The notes beneath the pieces are model-generated. The model was not told the DNA's origin, ran no database searches, and was given only the letters and a program-made list of their open reading frames with translations. 19,357 bases of DNA from an uncultured Sulfitobacter sp. (GTDB lineage Bacteria; Pseudomonadota; Alphaproteobacteria; Rhodobacterales; Rhodobacteraceae). The stretch covers positions 1 to 19,357 of the forward strand of contig CALAIJ010000064.1 of NCBI GenBank assembly GCA_937923365.1, given 5' to 3'. Position 1 is the stretch's first letter. Each line of letters starts with the position of its first letter. Below, piece after piece: positions 8,085 through 15,069 of this stretch. The translations under genes were made by a program, and so were the position numbers.

Positions 8085-8932
8085 TGCGCGTGGGCCGGAC
8101 GTTGGCCGGCGTGGCTGGCATCGCGATTGTCGCAGGCGCAGCCCTGTCCTTTGCCGCAAACCGTACACCATACGATGCAGCGCAGATTGCCATGTTGACG
8201 GACCGCTTGTTCGAGTTCGGCGCAGTGGACTTTGTTCATGCGCGCTATGAGGGGCCCCATACCGCGCTCTTTACTTGCGTTGCAGCGGGCAAGACGCTGA
8301 CGCCCGCGCAATCGGTGATCTACCGCACCGCCTATCAGGTGGTGCTGTTGGAGAACCAGAGCCTGTTCGCGCGGCTGGACGCCAACCTGCAACTGCAGCG
8401 CGACGCGGGCATGACGCAGCCCAACAATGCAGATGGCAAAGGGATCGCGGGCCTGCATGACCACCACGATGCCTCTGCTGCGGATAACGCCCGCGAGATG
8501 GGCACCCACCTGACGGACCTGCTGGAGGCGGGACCTTTGCGGCGGGCGTGGATGGCCAATGACATCTACAAGGATCTGACCGATTTGATGGTGCATATGG
8601 CGCCCGCCACCCACTCGGTAGGCTTGCTGGGCCACGATGCCTATGAGCGCACCGGAATGGACCCCGCCTTTAGCGCCTATTACGCGGCGATGAAGCGCGC
8701 ACAGGCAGCGCCCGTCAACTCGGACGCCTACTGGCAGGCGATTGACGAAGCGTTGGTGGGTTACGCCGGAATGGTCGAAAGCGTGCAGCAGATCATACGG
8801 ACCTTCAACGGCCCCGTGCTACATGCGTTTTCGGGCCAATGGCTGGCGGTGCAAACGGTGGCCCCGCGATTGGACGAGCACAGCCCGTCAGCGGCAAAAA
8901 GGCAGCGGGCGCAAACCCCCTGCCTTTTGTAG
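8084..8932 (+). CDS. Unrecognised membrane-anchored or exported protein with HDHHD motif
   Basis: 282 aa if it starts at the GTG overlapping the upstream stop (TAGTG, 8082-8086). The frame is open further upstream, but those starts lie inside the 424-aa gene and give a less hydrophobic N-terminus. Residues 5-25 (RTLAGVAGIAIVAGAALSFAA) form a signal peptide or signal anchor, placing the rest in the periplasm. The remainder looks mostly helical, with a His-rich stretch GLHDHHDA (H125, H127, H128) and further His at 52, 59, 142, 171 and 177 that could bind metal. No family was recognised. The extreme 3' end encodes a terminator-like hairpin (8897-8928). Probably cotranscribed with the 424-aa gene and possibly a partner of it. 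GTG at 8090 is an alternative start. Confidence 0.72.
   Translation: MRVGRTLAGVAGIAIVAGAALSFAANRTPYDAAQIAMLTDRLFEFGAVDFVHARYEGPHTALFTCVAAGKTLTPAQSVIYRTAYQVVLLENQSLFARLDANLQLQRDAGMTQPNNADGKGIAGLHDHHDASAADNAREMGTHLTDLLEAGPLRRAWMANDIYKDLTDLMVHMAPATHSVGLLGHDAYERTGMDPAFSAYYAAMKRAQAAPVNSDAYWQAIDEALVGYAGMVESVQQIIRTFNGPVLHAFSGQWLAVQTVAPRLDEHSPSAAKRQRAQTPCLL
8897..8928. terminator. Bidirectional intrinsic-type terminator overlapping the 3' end of the 282-aa gene
   Basis: The arms AAAAGGCAG (8897-8905) and CTGCCTTTT (8920-8928) form a 9-base stem with an A-tract on one side and a T-tract on the other, the symmetric layout of bidirectional terminators. The loop contains GGG/CCC that may pair further. 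It lies inside the last codons of the plus-strand gene and 26 bases past the stop of the convergent 1281-aa gene, whose transcript would end in U5. It plausibly terminates both. Confidence 0.72.
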
Positions 8933-8953
8933 TCGTTTCCGTTCACACCCCGA

Positions 8954-11900
8954 TCAGAAGCACTTTCTGATGCCGGCGATGGTGACGCAGGTGCCCGCTT
9001 TGCCGTCGACACCGTCACTTGGCTTGCGGTCGATGCGGATGCGGATACAGCGGGTGGGGCTGATCTGCTTCATGCCTTTGTTGCGGCACACGCAGCGGCC
9101 TCCTCGGGCGACGGTGCTGTTGGGATCACAGCGGGGACGCGGAGTATAACACTCCCCCTTGGAATTCCGCTTTTGACCCGCCTTGCAATCTGCGCGTGGC
9201 GTATAACACTGCCCCTTGGAGTTCTTCCTCTGACCCTGTGGGCAGCTGATCTCGGGCGTGTAGCAAACCCCTTTGGAGTTCTTGCGCTGACCACGGGGGC
9301 AGGCAGCCTCATCAGGTTTTGGTGTGTAACAGACACCGCGTGAGTTCTTGACCTGACCGGAGGGGCAGTTGACCTCGGGAGTGTAGCAGACACCCTTGGA
9401 GTTGCGTTTCTGACCAGCCTTGCAGTCCGCCACGACAGGGCGCGGCATGGGCGGCAGATCAACGGTCACGCAAGCAGGTGCTGCGGTGCTAGCATCGGGA
9501 ATGCCAAGCGCCACGAACAGTTCCGGCGAAATCTCACCCGTTTGGGCCAGTCCAAGACGTTGCTGCAATGCCACCAATGCGCGGCGCGAGCGGGGGCCAA
9601 ACGCACCATCGACACGGCCCACGTCATAGCCAGCAGAGAGCATCGCCTGCTGCGCCAGTTTGATGCGCTGGACAGGGTCCTGCGGCACACCGGGGGCGAC
9701 ACAATTGGTCAGGCTGCCACCGTCGCGCTGGCCGGGAACCGTCATCTCGATCCCGACAGTGCTGCGCGCAAGGGGCAGCAATTGCAGCGCGCCGTTCACG
9801 CAAGTGGCACCACCGGAGTTGCCCGTCAGGCAGGACCAGCCCGCTGCACCGCCCGTCTGGGAGACAGCGCTTGGCGTGGGTCCGGCAGTAACCGTGTCAT
9901 TCATCACAAGCGGGCCGTTGAAGAACCCAGCACCTGTGTTGCTGACCGTCAGATCAAAGCCGCAGGTATAGGTCTGGGCCGCACGGTTGACGGTGCACGC
10001 GTTACTACTGGCCGCCTTGGCGAAGGTCAGTACAGGTGCGGCGGGTGTCGGCACGATGTCGTCTGTGTCCGTTTCGTCATCTCTGGGAACGACCACGTCT
10101 GTCGGTTTGGCAATGACAACTGTATCGCAGGCCTGTCCTGTCAGGGCTGCATCACTGCGCACAGTCGCTTCGGCGCAGTTGTCCAGCTTGATACCGTAGT
10201 CCCACTTGGGGATCGCGATCTCGCCATAGATCTCCAGCGGTTGGCCTGCAGCCATATCCGCCGTGACAGGCAGCGCACAGATCGACTGCGCGGCGGCGTT
10301 GTCATGGACACAAGGGTAGCTGCCAAGATCGCCATCAAACCATGGCTGCGTGGAAAAGGTCGTGCCTGCCGCGTTCACAACCATCTGATCGGTGAAGTCG
10401 ATGGTATCGCCTTCCGTCAGGCCGGTGGTGGACAGGGTGATCTTGCATTCCAGCAGCAAGGGCGCACCGATTGCTTCGGTTGCAACGGAACATTCCTTGG
10501 CAATCTGGAACGACGCCTCGGCGCGGGGGCGCTCAACATCGCGCAGCGGTTTGACGGCGCAGGCCATCTGGCGGCTGCCTTTGGCCACGGCGGCGCTTTG
10601 GCGCGCGGCGGGGGCATATTGGCCAGCCTTCGCTTCGGCTGCGTTCGCGTCCATGCCGCGGATTTGCAGATAGGCTTTGAGATCCGCCTGCGAATACCCG
10701 CCAGCGCGGCTAAAGAGCGCAGTAAGGCCGGTTGGCTGCGCCTTGGCAATCGCACGCGCTTGGGCCAGTGGCGAGGTATCGCCGTGGAAGCCCGCACAGT
10801 TGGCGATGCTTTCCTCGGCAAAGCCTGCGGGGATCGCCACGTCGATGACAAATCCGGTGCTATCACCGGGGTTCAGCGTGCTGGGCGGATGCGCACATGT
10901 CGCAACACCGGCGATGGGCGGGCTACAGGACCATGGCAGATTGTTCACAGCCGTAATGACGCCGCCATTTGGCAGATGCTCTTCCATGGTCAGGGGGCCG
11001 ACCGCGGGCGAGGTGCTGCTGTTGGTCATGGTGATCTGGTAGCTACAGGTCCCACCGGGCATGCAGGTCTCAGGGTTCAGCAGCTCTTTGGTCATGGTCA
11101 GCTTTTCCGTCAACTCGGGCGGGGAGTGGCAGGCAAACCCGCAGAAGAAGACCTTGGCGCAGTTTTCCTCGACCGTTGTAAACAAGTCGGCAGGCCAGCC
11201 AGCAACGTCACCCGTCCCTGCGGGTAAGGGCGCACCACTTGCGCAGTTCTCAAGCTCGTTCGGGGCGCTGGCACCAATGGCCGAGAACGGCATGTAGGCG
11301 TCAAACGTCAGGACCTGGCTGCCGCCTGCGGGCACGGAAACATTGGCCTCACAGTTGAACGGTGTGACCGTGGGTGCGGGCAGGCAGACATTGGGTGTAA
11401 CCGACTGGATTTGCAGACCACCCGGCGTGTCATTGTCAGCGATGGCGACGGGACCGTTGTAGGGGGCCAATGTCGCGTCATTGTGGATTGTGATCGTGAA
11501 GGGACACGCCCCGCCGGGGGTACATTCCTCAACAGCGAAGTCCTTGACGATCCGCAGCTTGGGCGCTTCAAGCACGAACTCCGCGCAGGCAAATTTGCCC
11601 GGCGTCGTCTCGGGGTTGTCGGTGGGGGCCATGCCCTCGTCAGTGAGGGCAACACAGTTCTCGCCTTGCACGGGTTCGTCGCCTGCGATGGTGGGGGCCA
11701 GATAGTCGATGACAAAGGTTGTCGCCTGACCCGCACCCAAAGACACCGGTGCCACGCAGCCTGTGGTCCCCATCAGGGAAGGATCACAGACTGCGGGCGT
11801 GATGGCGGTCAACGTGCCTGCGGGAGACGTGCCGTTGACCGTCACTTCGTCCGTCAACGCAATGTCGCCCACATAGGGGTCGGCGCCAGTGTTGGTGACG

Positions 11901-12799
11901 GAGATTTCGAACTGGCAGGTTTCGCCGGGCATGCAGATGCTGCCCTCGGCCAGTTTCTTTTCGATGACCAGATCAAAGTCGCCCTTCTGGGTGCAGCTTT
12001 GGTCAGTGATGGGCGCACCAGTGGCGGTTGTGGTCTTACCCGTCAGGCAGTTGCGATAGGGGTCTGTCAGCGTGGTCTGCACAGTGAAGGACGATGTGTA
12101 ATTGGCCCAATACCCCTGTGTAGGATCTGTATCGAGCGTATTGTCCATGGTGCAGCTGAACGGACCCGACGTGGGCGTGGTGGAACAGTTCCAAAGGCTG
12201 TCAGGGCCAGAGGGGGGCCAGCTGCTTTGGATGACCATCGGCCCGCCAGAGGTCAGCGCGTCGGTGATTTCAATCGGGTTGGCAGGCGTGGGCGGCGGAC
12301 CGGAGTAGTTCACCGTAAAGGTGCACTCCGTGTTGGAACCGAACGGGTCTTCGTACCCCAGCGGGCCGCATTCCTTGACCACATCCAAAGTGCGGTCGGG
12401 CGGCGGCGGGGTGCATTGCTCCCCTTGCGGGATTTGCACTTCGATCAGACCGGTGCAGCACAGATCCAGACCGGGGGTGCTGGTGCCGTTTGTCTGCACA
12501 GCGTCCACGGACAAAATGACGGTATCGCCGGGGTTCACACCATCCAGTGTGGCCCAGCCATTAGCGTTCTGACCGACGGTGACAGTGCCGTCGGGGCTGC
12601 TCATCATGACTTCGTCAGGTTTGAAAAACGGATGGGCGGTGTTGCTAAGCTCTACCTCCCACAGGCCAGTGGACTGGTTACAGGTAACCTTGGTGTCAAA
12701 GCCGGTACACTGCTGCGGATGTGCGTGTTCCTCCGCCAGTGCAAACTGGGAGAGGATCAGCAGCCAAACGCTGCTCAGGACAGAAATGAAAAAGCGCAT
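8954..12799 (-). CDS. Giant secreted Cys-rich DUF11-repeat protein with peptidoglycan-binding-like domain and C-terminal Cys repeats
   Basis: 1281 aa, exported. Signal peptide 1-22 (MRFFISVLSSVWLLILSQFALA). In order: CC-module 31-129 (C31-x8-C40-x73-CC114/115-x13-C129); six DUF11-like beta-sandwich repeats at about 135-269, 275-406, 413-557, 565-672, 757-895 and 915-1037, typified by CMPGGTCSYQITMTN and VTNTGADPYVGDI; an Ala-rich probably helical insert at about 678-745; a PG_binding_1-like domain at about 1043-1100 (AGYDVGRVDGAFGPRSRRAL); five Cys repeats 1126-1223; and the STVAR tail with C1224-x11-C-x-C-x12-C. The start at 12799 is chosen because AAGGAGG lies 7 bases upstream and the ATG overlaps the stop of the preceding gene (TAATG); a longer in-frame start at 12862 lacks a signal peptide. 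Probably a disulfide-stabilised surface or cell-wall protein; its role is unknown. Confidence 0.86.
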   Translation of the reverse strand: MRFFISVLSSVWLLILSQFALAEEHAHPQQCTGFDTKVTCNQSTGLWEVELSNTAHPFFKPDEVMMSSPDGTVTVGQNANGWATLDGVNPGDTVILSVDAVQTNGTSTPGLDLCCTGLIEVQIPQGEQCTPPPPDRTLDVVKECGPLGYEDPFGSNTECTFTVNYSGPPPTPANPIEITDALTSGGPMVIQSSWPPSGPDSLWNCSTTPTSGPFSCTMDNTLDTDPTQGYWANYTSSFTVQTTLTDPYRNCLTGKTTTATGAPITDQSCTQKGDFDLVIEKKLAEGSICMPGETCQFEISVTNTGADPYVGDIALTDEVTVNGTSPAGTLTAITPAVCDPSLMGTTGCVAPVSLGAGQATTFVIDYLAPTIAGDEPVQGENCVALTDEGMAPTDNPETTPGKFACAEFVLEAPKLRIVKDFAVEECTPGGACPFTITIHNDATLAPYNGPVAIADNDTPGGLQIQSVTPNVCLPAPTVTPFNCEANVSVPAGGSQVLTFDAYMPFSAIGASAPNELENCASGAPLPAGTGDVAGWPADLFTTVEENCAKVFFCGFACHSPPELTEKLTMTKELLNPETCMPGGTCSYQITMTNSSTSPAVGPLTMEEHLPNGGVITAVNNLPWSCSPPIAGVATCAHPPSTLNPGDSTGFVIDVAIPAGFAEESIANCAGFHGDTSPLAQARAIAKAQPTGLTALFSRAGGYSQADLKAYLQIRGMDANAAEAKAGQYAPAARQSAAVAKGSRQMACAVKPLRDVERPRAEASFQIAKECSVATEAIGAPLLLECKITLSTTGLTEGDTIDFTDQMVVNAAGTTFSTQPWFDGDLGSYPCVHDNAAAQSICALPVTADMAAGQPLEIYGEIAIPKWDYGIKLDNCAEATVRSDAALTGQACDTVVIAKPTDVVVPRDDETDTDDIVPTPAAPVLTFAKAASSNACTVNRAAQTYTCGFDLTVSNTGAGFFNGPLVMNDTVTAGPTPSAVSQTGGAAGWSCLTGNSGGATCVNGALQLLPLARSTVGIEMTVPGQRDGGSLTNCVAPGVPQDPVQRIKLAQQAMLSAGYDVGRVDGAFGPRSRRALVALQQRLGLAQTGEISPELFVALGIPDASTAAPACVTVDLPPMPRPVVADCKAGQKRNSKGVCYTPEVNCPSGQVKNSRGVCYTPKPDEAACPRGQRKNSKGVCYTPEISCPQGQRKNSKGQCYTPRADCKAGQKRNSKGECYTPRPRCDPNSTVARGGRCVCRNKGMKQISPTRCIRIRIDRKPSDGVDGKAGTCVTIAGIRKCF
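9131..9424 (-). repeat. Five tandem ~19-residue Cys repeats inside the 1281-aa gene
   Basis: Five coding repeats of the form C-(K/P)-x-G-Q-x-(K/R)-N-S-(K/R)-G-x-C-Y-T-P-x3. Four units are 19 residues long and the second is 22, with extra residues at its end. Each has two Cys spaced C-x11-C, so each may form its own disulfide loop. The DNA copies are similar but not identical, consistent with duplication followed by divergence. They sit between the peptidoglycan-binding-like domain and the STVAR tail. Confidence 0.88.
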
Positions 12800-14853
12800 T
12801 AGTTGGCCTCCTTCTCGCAGGCCGCATCGGGCACAGTAACTTCCAGGGTAGCGTTGCAACATGGATAGGGCGCGCCTGTCATGGTGCTGGCATTGTTATA
12901 TCCGCACAGCGCCACTTGCGCGGTCTGTCCTGCGAAGAGCCCCGCAAGGGAGGACTTCAGGACACCCGGCATCGGTGTCTCGTAAGGAAACCCCGTCAAA
13001 ACACCGGCTGGATCGCTGAGCTTGAGCGTGTCCAGCCCGTGGCCTTCGCTGTCGATGGCAAGGCCGGTCAGCTCGTATTCTCCGGTGGTCTTGTTGCAAA
13101 CCGCCTCTGCCTGCGCAGTCATGCAGGCGGGAGGGTCTGCGGGCTTGCACAGCCACGGGGTCGCGGTGCAATCGACACCGACATAATTGTCGGGGTCGAT
13201 GGGGTCGCCGTAGTGCTGTGGCAAACCGCCCGCACCACGACACCCCACCACTTCGACATCACCGATATGGCCCGAAAGGTCCTCAGGGTAGATGCCGTCG
13301 AAATCTATGAAATAACTTTTCCAAGGCGGTGTATTGCCCGATAAAGGCAGTGCAATCGACTGGGCCTGGACACCGTCCACGACCGACGCACCACCCCGAG
13401 CCAACGCTTGGGAATAAGATTTGCTATAGCGCAGCCTCTCGCCAGTGGCCCACAAGGTCGCGCCGCAATACTGAGTATCCCATGCGCCAAGCGGATCGTA
13501 ATGTGGCCCAACAGCCACCCCGCCTGTCGCATGTGTCCCGCCCGTCTCAAATCCGACGGGGTAAGTCTGGGGGTCTTCTACCCAACGGGTAATATCCGTC
13601 TGGGGGTCTTTGATGCGCACATAGCGCAAGACAGCGCCCCGGCCCTCGCGGGTCAGTTGCTGATAGTCGAACGCGCCAATCGTCGGGCCACGCTGGCCCA
13701 ATATCAACGCGCCATCGCCGGAAAATACCATGTCCGAAACCTCGGCACGGGCGTGGTCACGCGGGAGTATGAATTCCTCCCGAGCGTCCACTTCCAGCGA
13801 TCCTGTCCGGGGGTTGATACCAACCGACCAGACAGCAGGCCCATCGGCGACGGCATAATAAAGCCGCCCCCCATGTGCCGCGATCCCCCATACACGCCGT
13901 TCATCGGGGGCAATTCCCCAAGTGCTGGCGTCTTCCACGTCAAAGCCGCGGTCGGTGATGGAGGTCACATCCTGAGGTGCGTACACCTCGTTGTTCAGTG
14001 CACCGTGGTCAAAGACCTGAACTTCGGTGCCGTCCAGATCGAAACGGTGGATCATCCCCGTCTGGCGATCTGTGACGAATAACTGTTCGTGCAGCGCATC
14101 AAAGGCGATGTTGCCCAATGCAGCACCTTGGTTTGCCTGCCCTTGATAGGTGACATTGGCAAACAGGCTGACCTGCCCCGTACGCCCGTCGACCTTGTAG
14201 ATGGAGCCAGGCCCACCGCCTTGAATGCCGCCCCACTGGCCGGCCATCCAAGTGGCGTCGCTTGTGCCCGTGTAAAGGCGCTCTTCTACGGTATCGTTGT
14301 CCGCATCTGGCCCCACGATGTTAAGACCGTAGGCGGACGTCGCCGTCAGATAGAGGTTGCGAAATTCGGCGTTATCGATCGCGATGCCAAACACCTGACC
14401 GACATCACGCGCCAGCAGGTTGTCATAGGCCTGCCGCGCAACCTCGGACCCGTTCATGGCAAAGCCGATGCGGTCCACACCGATCAACCGTGCCGAGACA
14501 CCGTTGAGGTCTATAAAACTGTACTTGATATCCGCGGCGTCAGGTTGTGGCTGGTTCTGCCGCCAGACCGGCTTGCGCTGTGCGGTGCCGGAAAACTCTG
14601 TCCCGATGATGGTGCCGCGCGCAAACAAGCTACCTTCGGGGCGCTCGACGGGCAGCGTGGTCCGTGCGCCTGAAACCCCTGTCGCGAACGGCAGCGGGTT
14701 GGGCAGGATCCACGTAGAAGCAGGCGCGGGTGCCGTGCTTTCAAGCGTGCTTTGCACTTCTGTTGGCAAGACCCAGCCCGACTGTGCGGCCAGCGGCGCG
14801 GCGACCATCGTTGCCACTGCTGCTGCGATCATCGTGTTTGTGTTTCGAGCCAT
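12799..14853 (-). CDS. Secreted beta-propeller-like protein with C-terminal CC-module
   Basis: 684 aa, exported. Signal peptide 1 to about 23 (MARNTNTMIAAAVATMVAAPLAAQ). The central 500 residues contain recurrent beta-strand/turn motifs typical of propeller folds (GIAIDNAEFRNLYLT, GNIAFDALHEQLFVTDRQTG, GIAAHGGRLYYAVADG, DMVFSGDGALILGQRG); no specific enzyme family was recognised. Residues 577-679 repeat the cluster's cysteine module (C577-x8-C586-x78-CC665/666-x12-C679). The start at 14853 is preferred over an in-frame ATG at 14997 because AAGAGGA lies 7 bases upstream and a clean signal peptide begins there. Its stop overlaps the start of the 1281-aa gene (TAATG), so the two are probably translationally coupled and made together. 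The function is unknown; propellers of this kind often mediate binding. Confidence 0.83.
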   Translation of the reverse strand: MARNTNTMIAAAVATMVAAPLAAQSGWVLPTEVQSTLESTAPAPASTWILPNPLPFATGVSGARTTLPVERPEGSLFARGTIIGTEFSGTAQRKPVWRQNQPQPDAADIKYSFIDLNGVSARLIGVDRIGFAMNGSEVARQAYDNLLARDVGQVFGIAIDNAEFRNLYLTATSAYGLNIVGPDADNDTVEERLYTGTSDATWMAGQWGGIQGGGPGSIYKVDGRTGQVSLFANVTYQGQANQGAALGNIAFDALHEQLFVTDRQTGMIHRFDLDGTEVQVFDHGALNNEVYAPQDVTSITDRGFDVEDASTWGIAPDERRVWGIAAHGGRLYYAVADGPAVWSVGINPRTGSLEVDAREEFILPRDHARAEVSDMVFSGDGALILGQRGPTIGAFDYQQLTREGRGAVLRYVRIKDPQTDITRWVEDPQTYPVGFETGGTHATGGVAVGPHYDPLGAWDTQYCGATLWATGERLRYSKSYSQALARGGASVVDGVQAQSIALPLSGNTPPWKSYFIDFDGIYPEDLSGHIGDVEVVGCRGAGGLPQHYGDPIDPDNYVGVDCTATPWLCKPADPPACMTAQAEAVCNKTTGEYELTGLAIDSEGHGLDTLKLSDPAGVLTGFPYETPMPGVLKSSLAGLFAGQTAQVALCGYNNASTMTGAPYPCCNATLEVTVPDAACEKEAN
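12807..12813 (-). promoter_or_regulatory. Strong ribosome binding site that fixes the start of the 1281-aa gene
   Basis: AAGGAGG on the minus strand, 7 bases before the ATG at 12799. It lies within the last codons of the propeller gene, which supports the overlapping TAATG arrangement and argues against the longer start at 12862. Confidence 0.75.
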
Positions 14854-14860
14854 AACGAGG

Positions 14861-14867
14861 TCCTCTT
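14861..14867 (-). promoter_or_regulatory. Ribosome binding site of the 684-aa propeller gene
   Basis: AAGAGGA on the minus strand, 7 bases before the ATG at 14853. It decides the start in favour of the version with a signal peptide. Confidence 0.65.
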
Positions 14868-14909
14868 GAGAGTGCGTGATCAGAATATGAAATTGAGAAT
14901 TCCAATCTA

Positions 14910-14925
14910 TCACCAGCCTTGGTGA
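14910..14925. promoter_or_regulatory. Perfect 6-base dyad TCACCA-N4-TGGTGA
   Basis: The inverted repeat lies 57 bases upstream of the propeller start codon and 145 upstream of pobA, in AT-rich DNA, so it is better placed to act as an operator for the minus-strand envelope operon. The regulator is unknown. Confidence 0.35.
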
Positions 14926-15010
14926 AAATTTGAATTTCTTGGCCATTTTTGCAGACATCAGGTGCGAGGACCCTGACAGCCGGAGGGAACAGCCCATAAA
15001 ACCGACAGCA

Positions 15011-15026
15011 TGCGCAACGATGCGCA
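15011..15026. promoter_or_regulatory. Paired TGCGCA palindromes upstream of pobA
   Basis: TGCGCA-acga-TGCGCA lies 44-59 bases before the pobA ATG. Because TGCGCA is self-complementary, the pair reads both as a direct and an inverted repeat, a layout suited to a dimeric regulator. 4-Hydroxybenzoate genes are typically controlled by PobR-type activators, but whether this is such a site is inference. Confidence 0.35.
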
Positions 15027-15069
15027 GTTAGCGTTTTACACGTGCACACCCCCCTGCCATTCTGCGCTT

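Larger units (their letters stand above)
14854..15069. promoter_or_regulatory. Divergent regulatory region between the propeller gene and pobA
   Basis: This 216-base gap must contain promoters in both directions. It is AT-richer than its surroundings at 14881-14950. Two symmetric elements are visible: TCACCA-gcct-TGGTGA at 14910-14925, and two copies of the self-complementary TGCGCA at 15011-15016 and 15021-15026. I did not find a clear match to the ATAACC-N4-GGTTAA-type PcaQ site, nor a confident -35/-10 pair. No pobR-like gene is adjacent. Confidence 0.5.

Noticed and set aside
9131..9424. Possible CRISPR-like array
   Set aside because: The period is about 57 bases with no conserved-repeat/unique-spacer alternation. 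The similarity is at codon level and in frame with the 1281-aa protein, so these are protein repeats.
11119..11151. CGFACH in the 1281-aa protein as a heme c site
   Set aside because: It is C-x3-C-H, not the standard C-x2-C-H, and sits in a disulfide-rich DUF11-type protein with no cytochrome fold; more likely ordinary structural cysteines.
9542..12802. Long open frames on the plus strand opposite the 1281-aa gene (9542-11227 and 11411-12802)
   Set aside because: They are antisense shadows in GC-rich coding DNA. The minus-strand frame has a signal peptide, repeated domains and a strong ribosome site; the antisense products show low-complexity Arg/Gly/His composition and no recognisable domains.
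874..14853. The exported-protein block as a mobile element or prophage
   Set aside because: No integrase, transposase, tRNA boundary, terminal repeats or phage structural genes were seen, and base composition is not obviously different from the flanking metabolic genes.
15010..15069. Extended pobA start at 15010
   Set aside because: The added 20 residues match nothing in PobA proteins, which begin just before the GGGPSG motif; the ATG at 15070 gives the canonical N-terminus and length.
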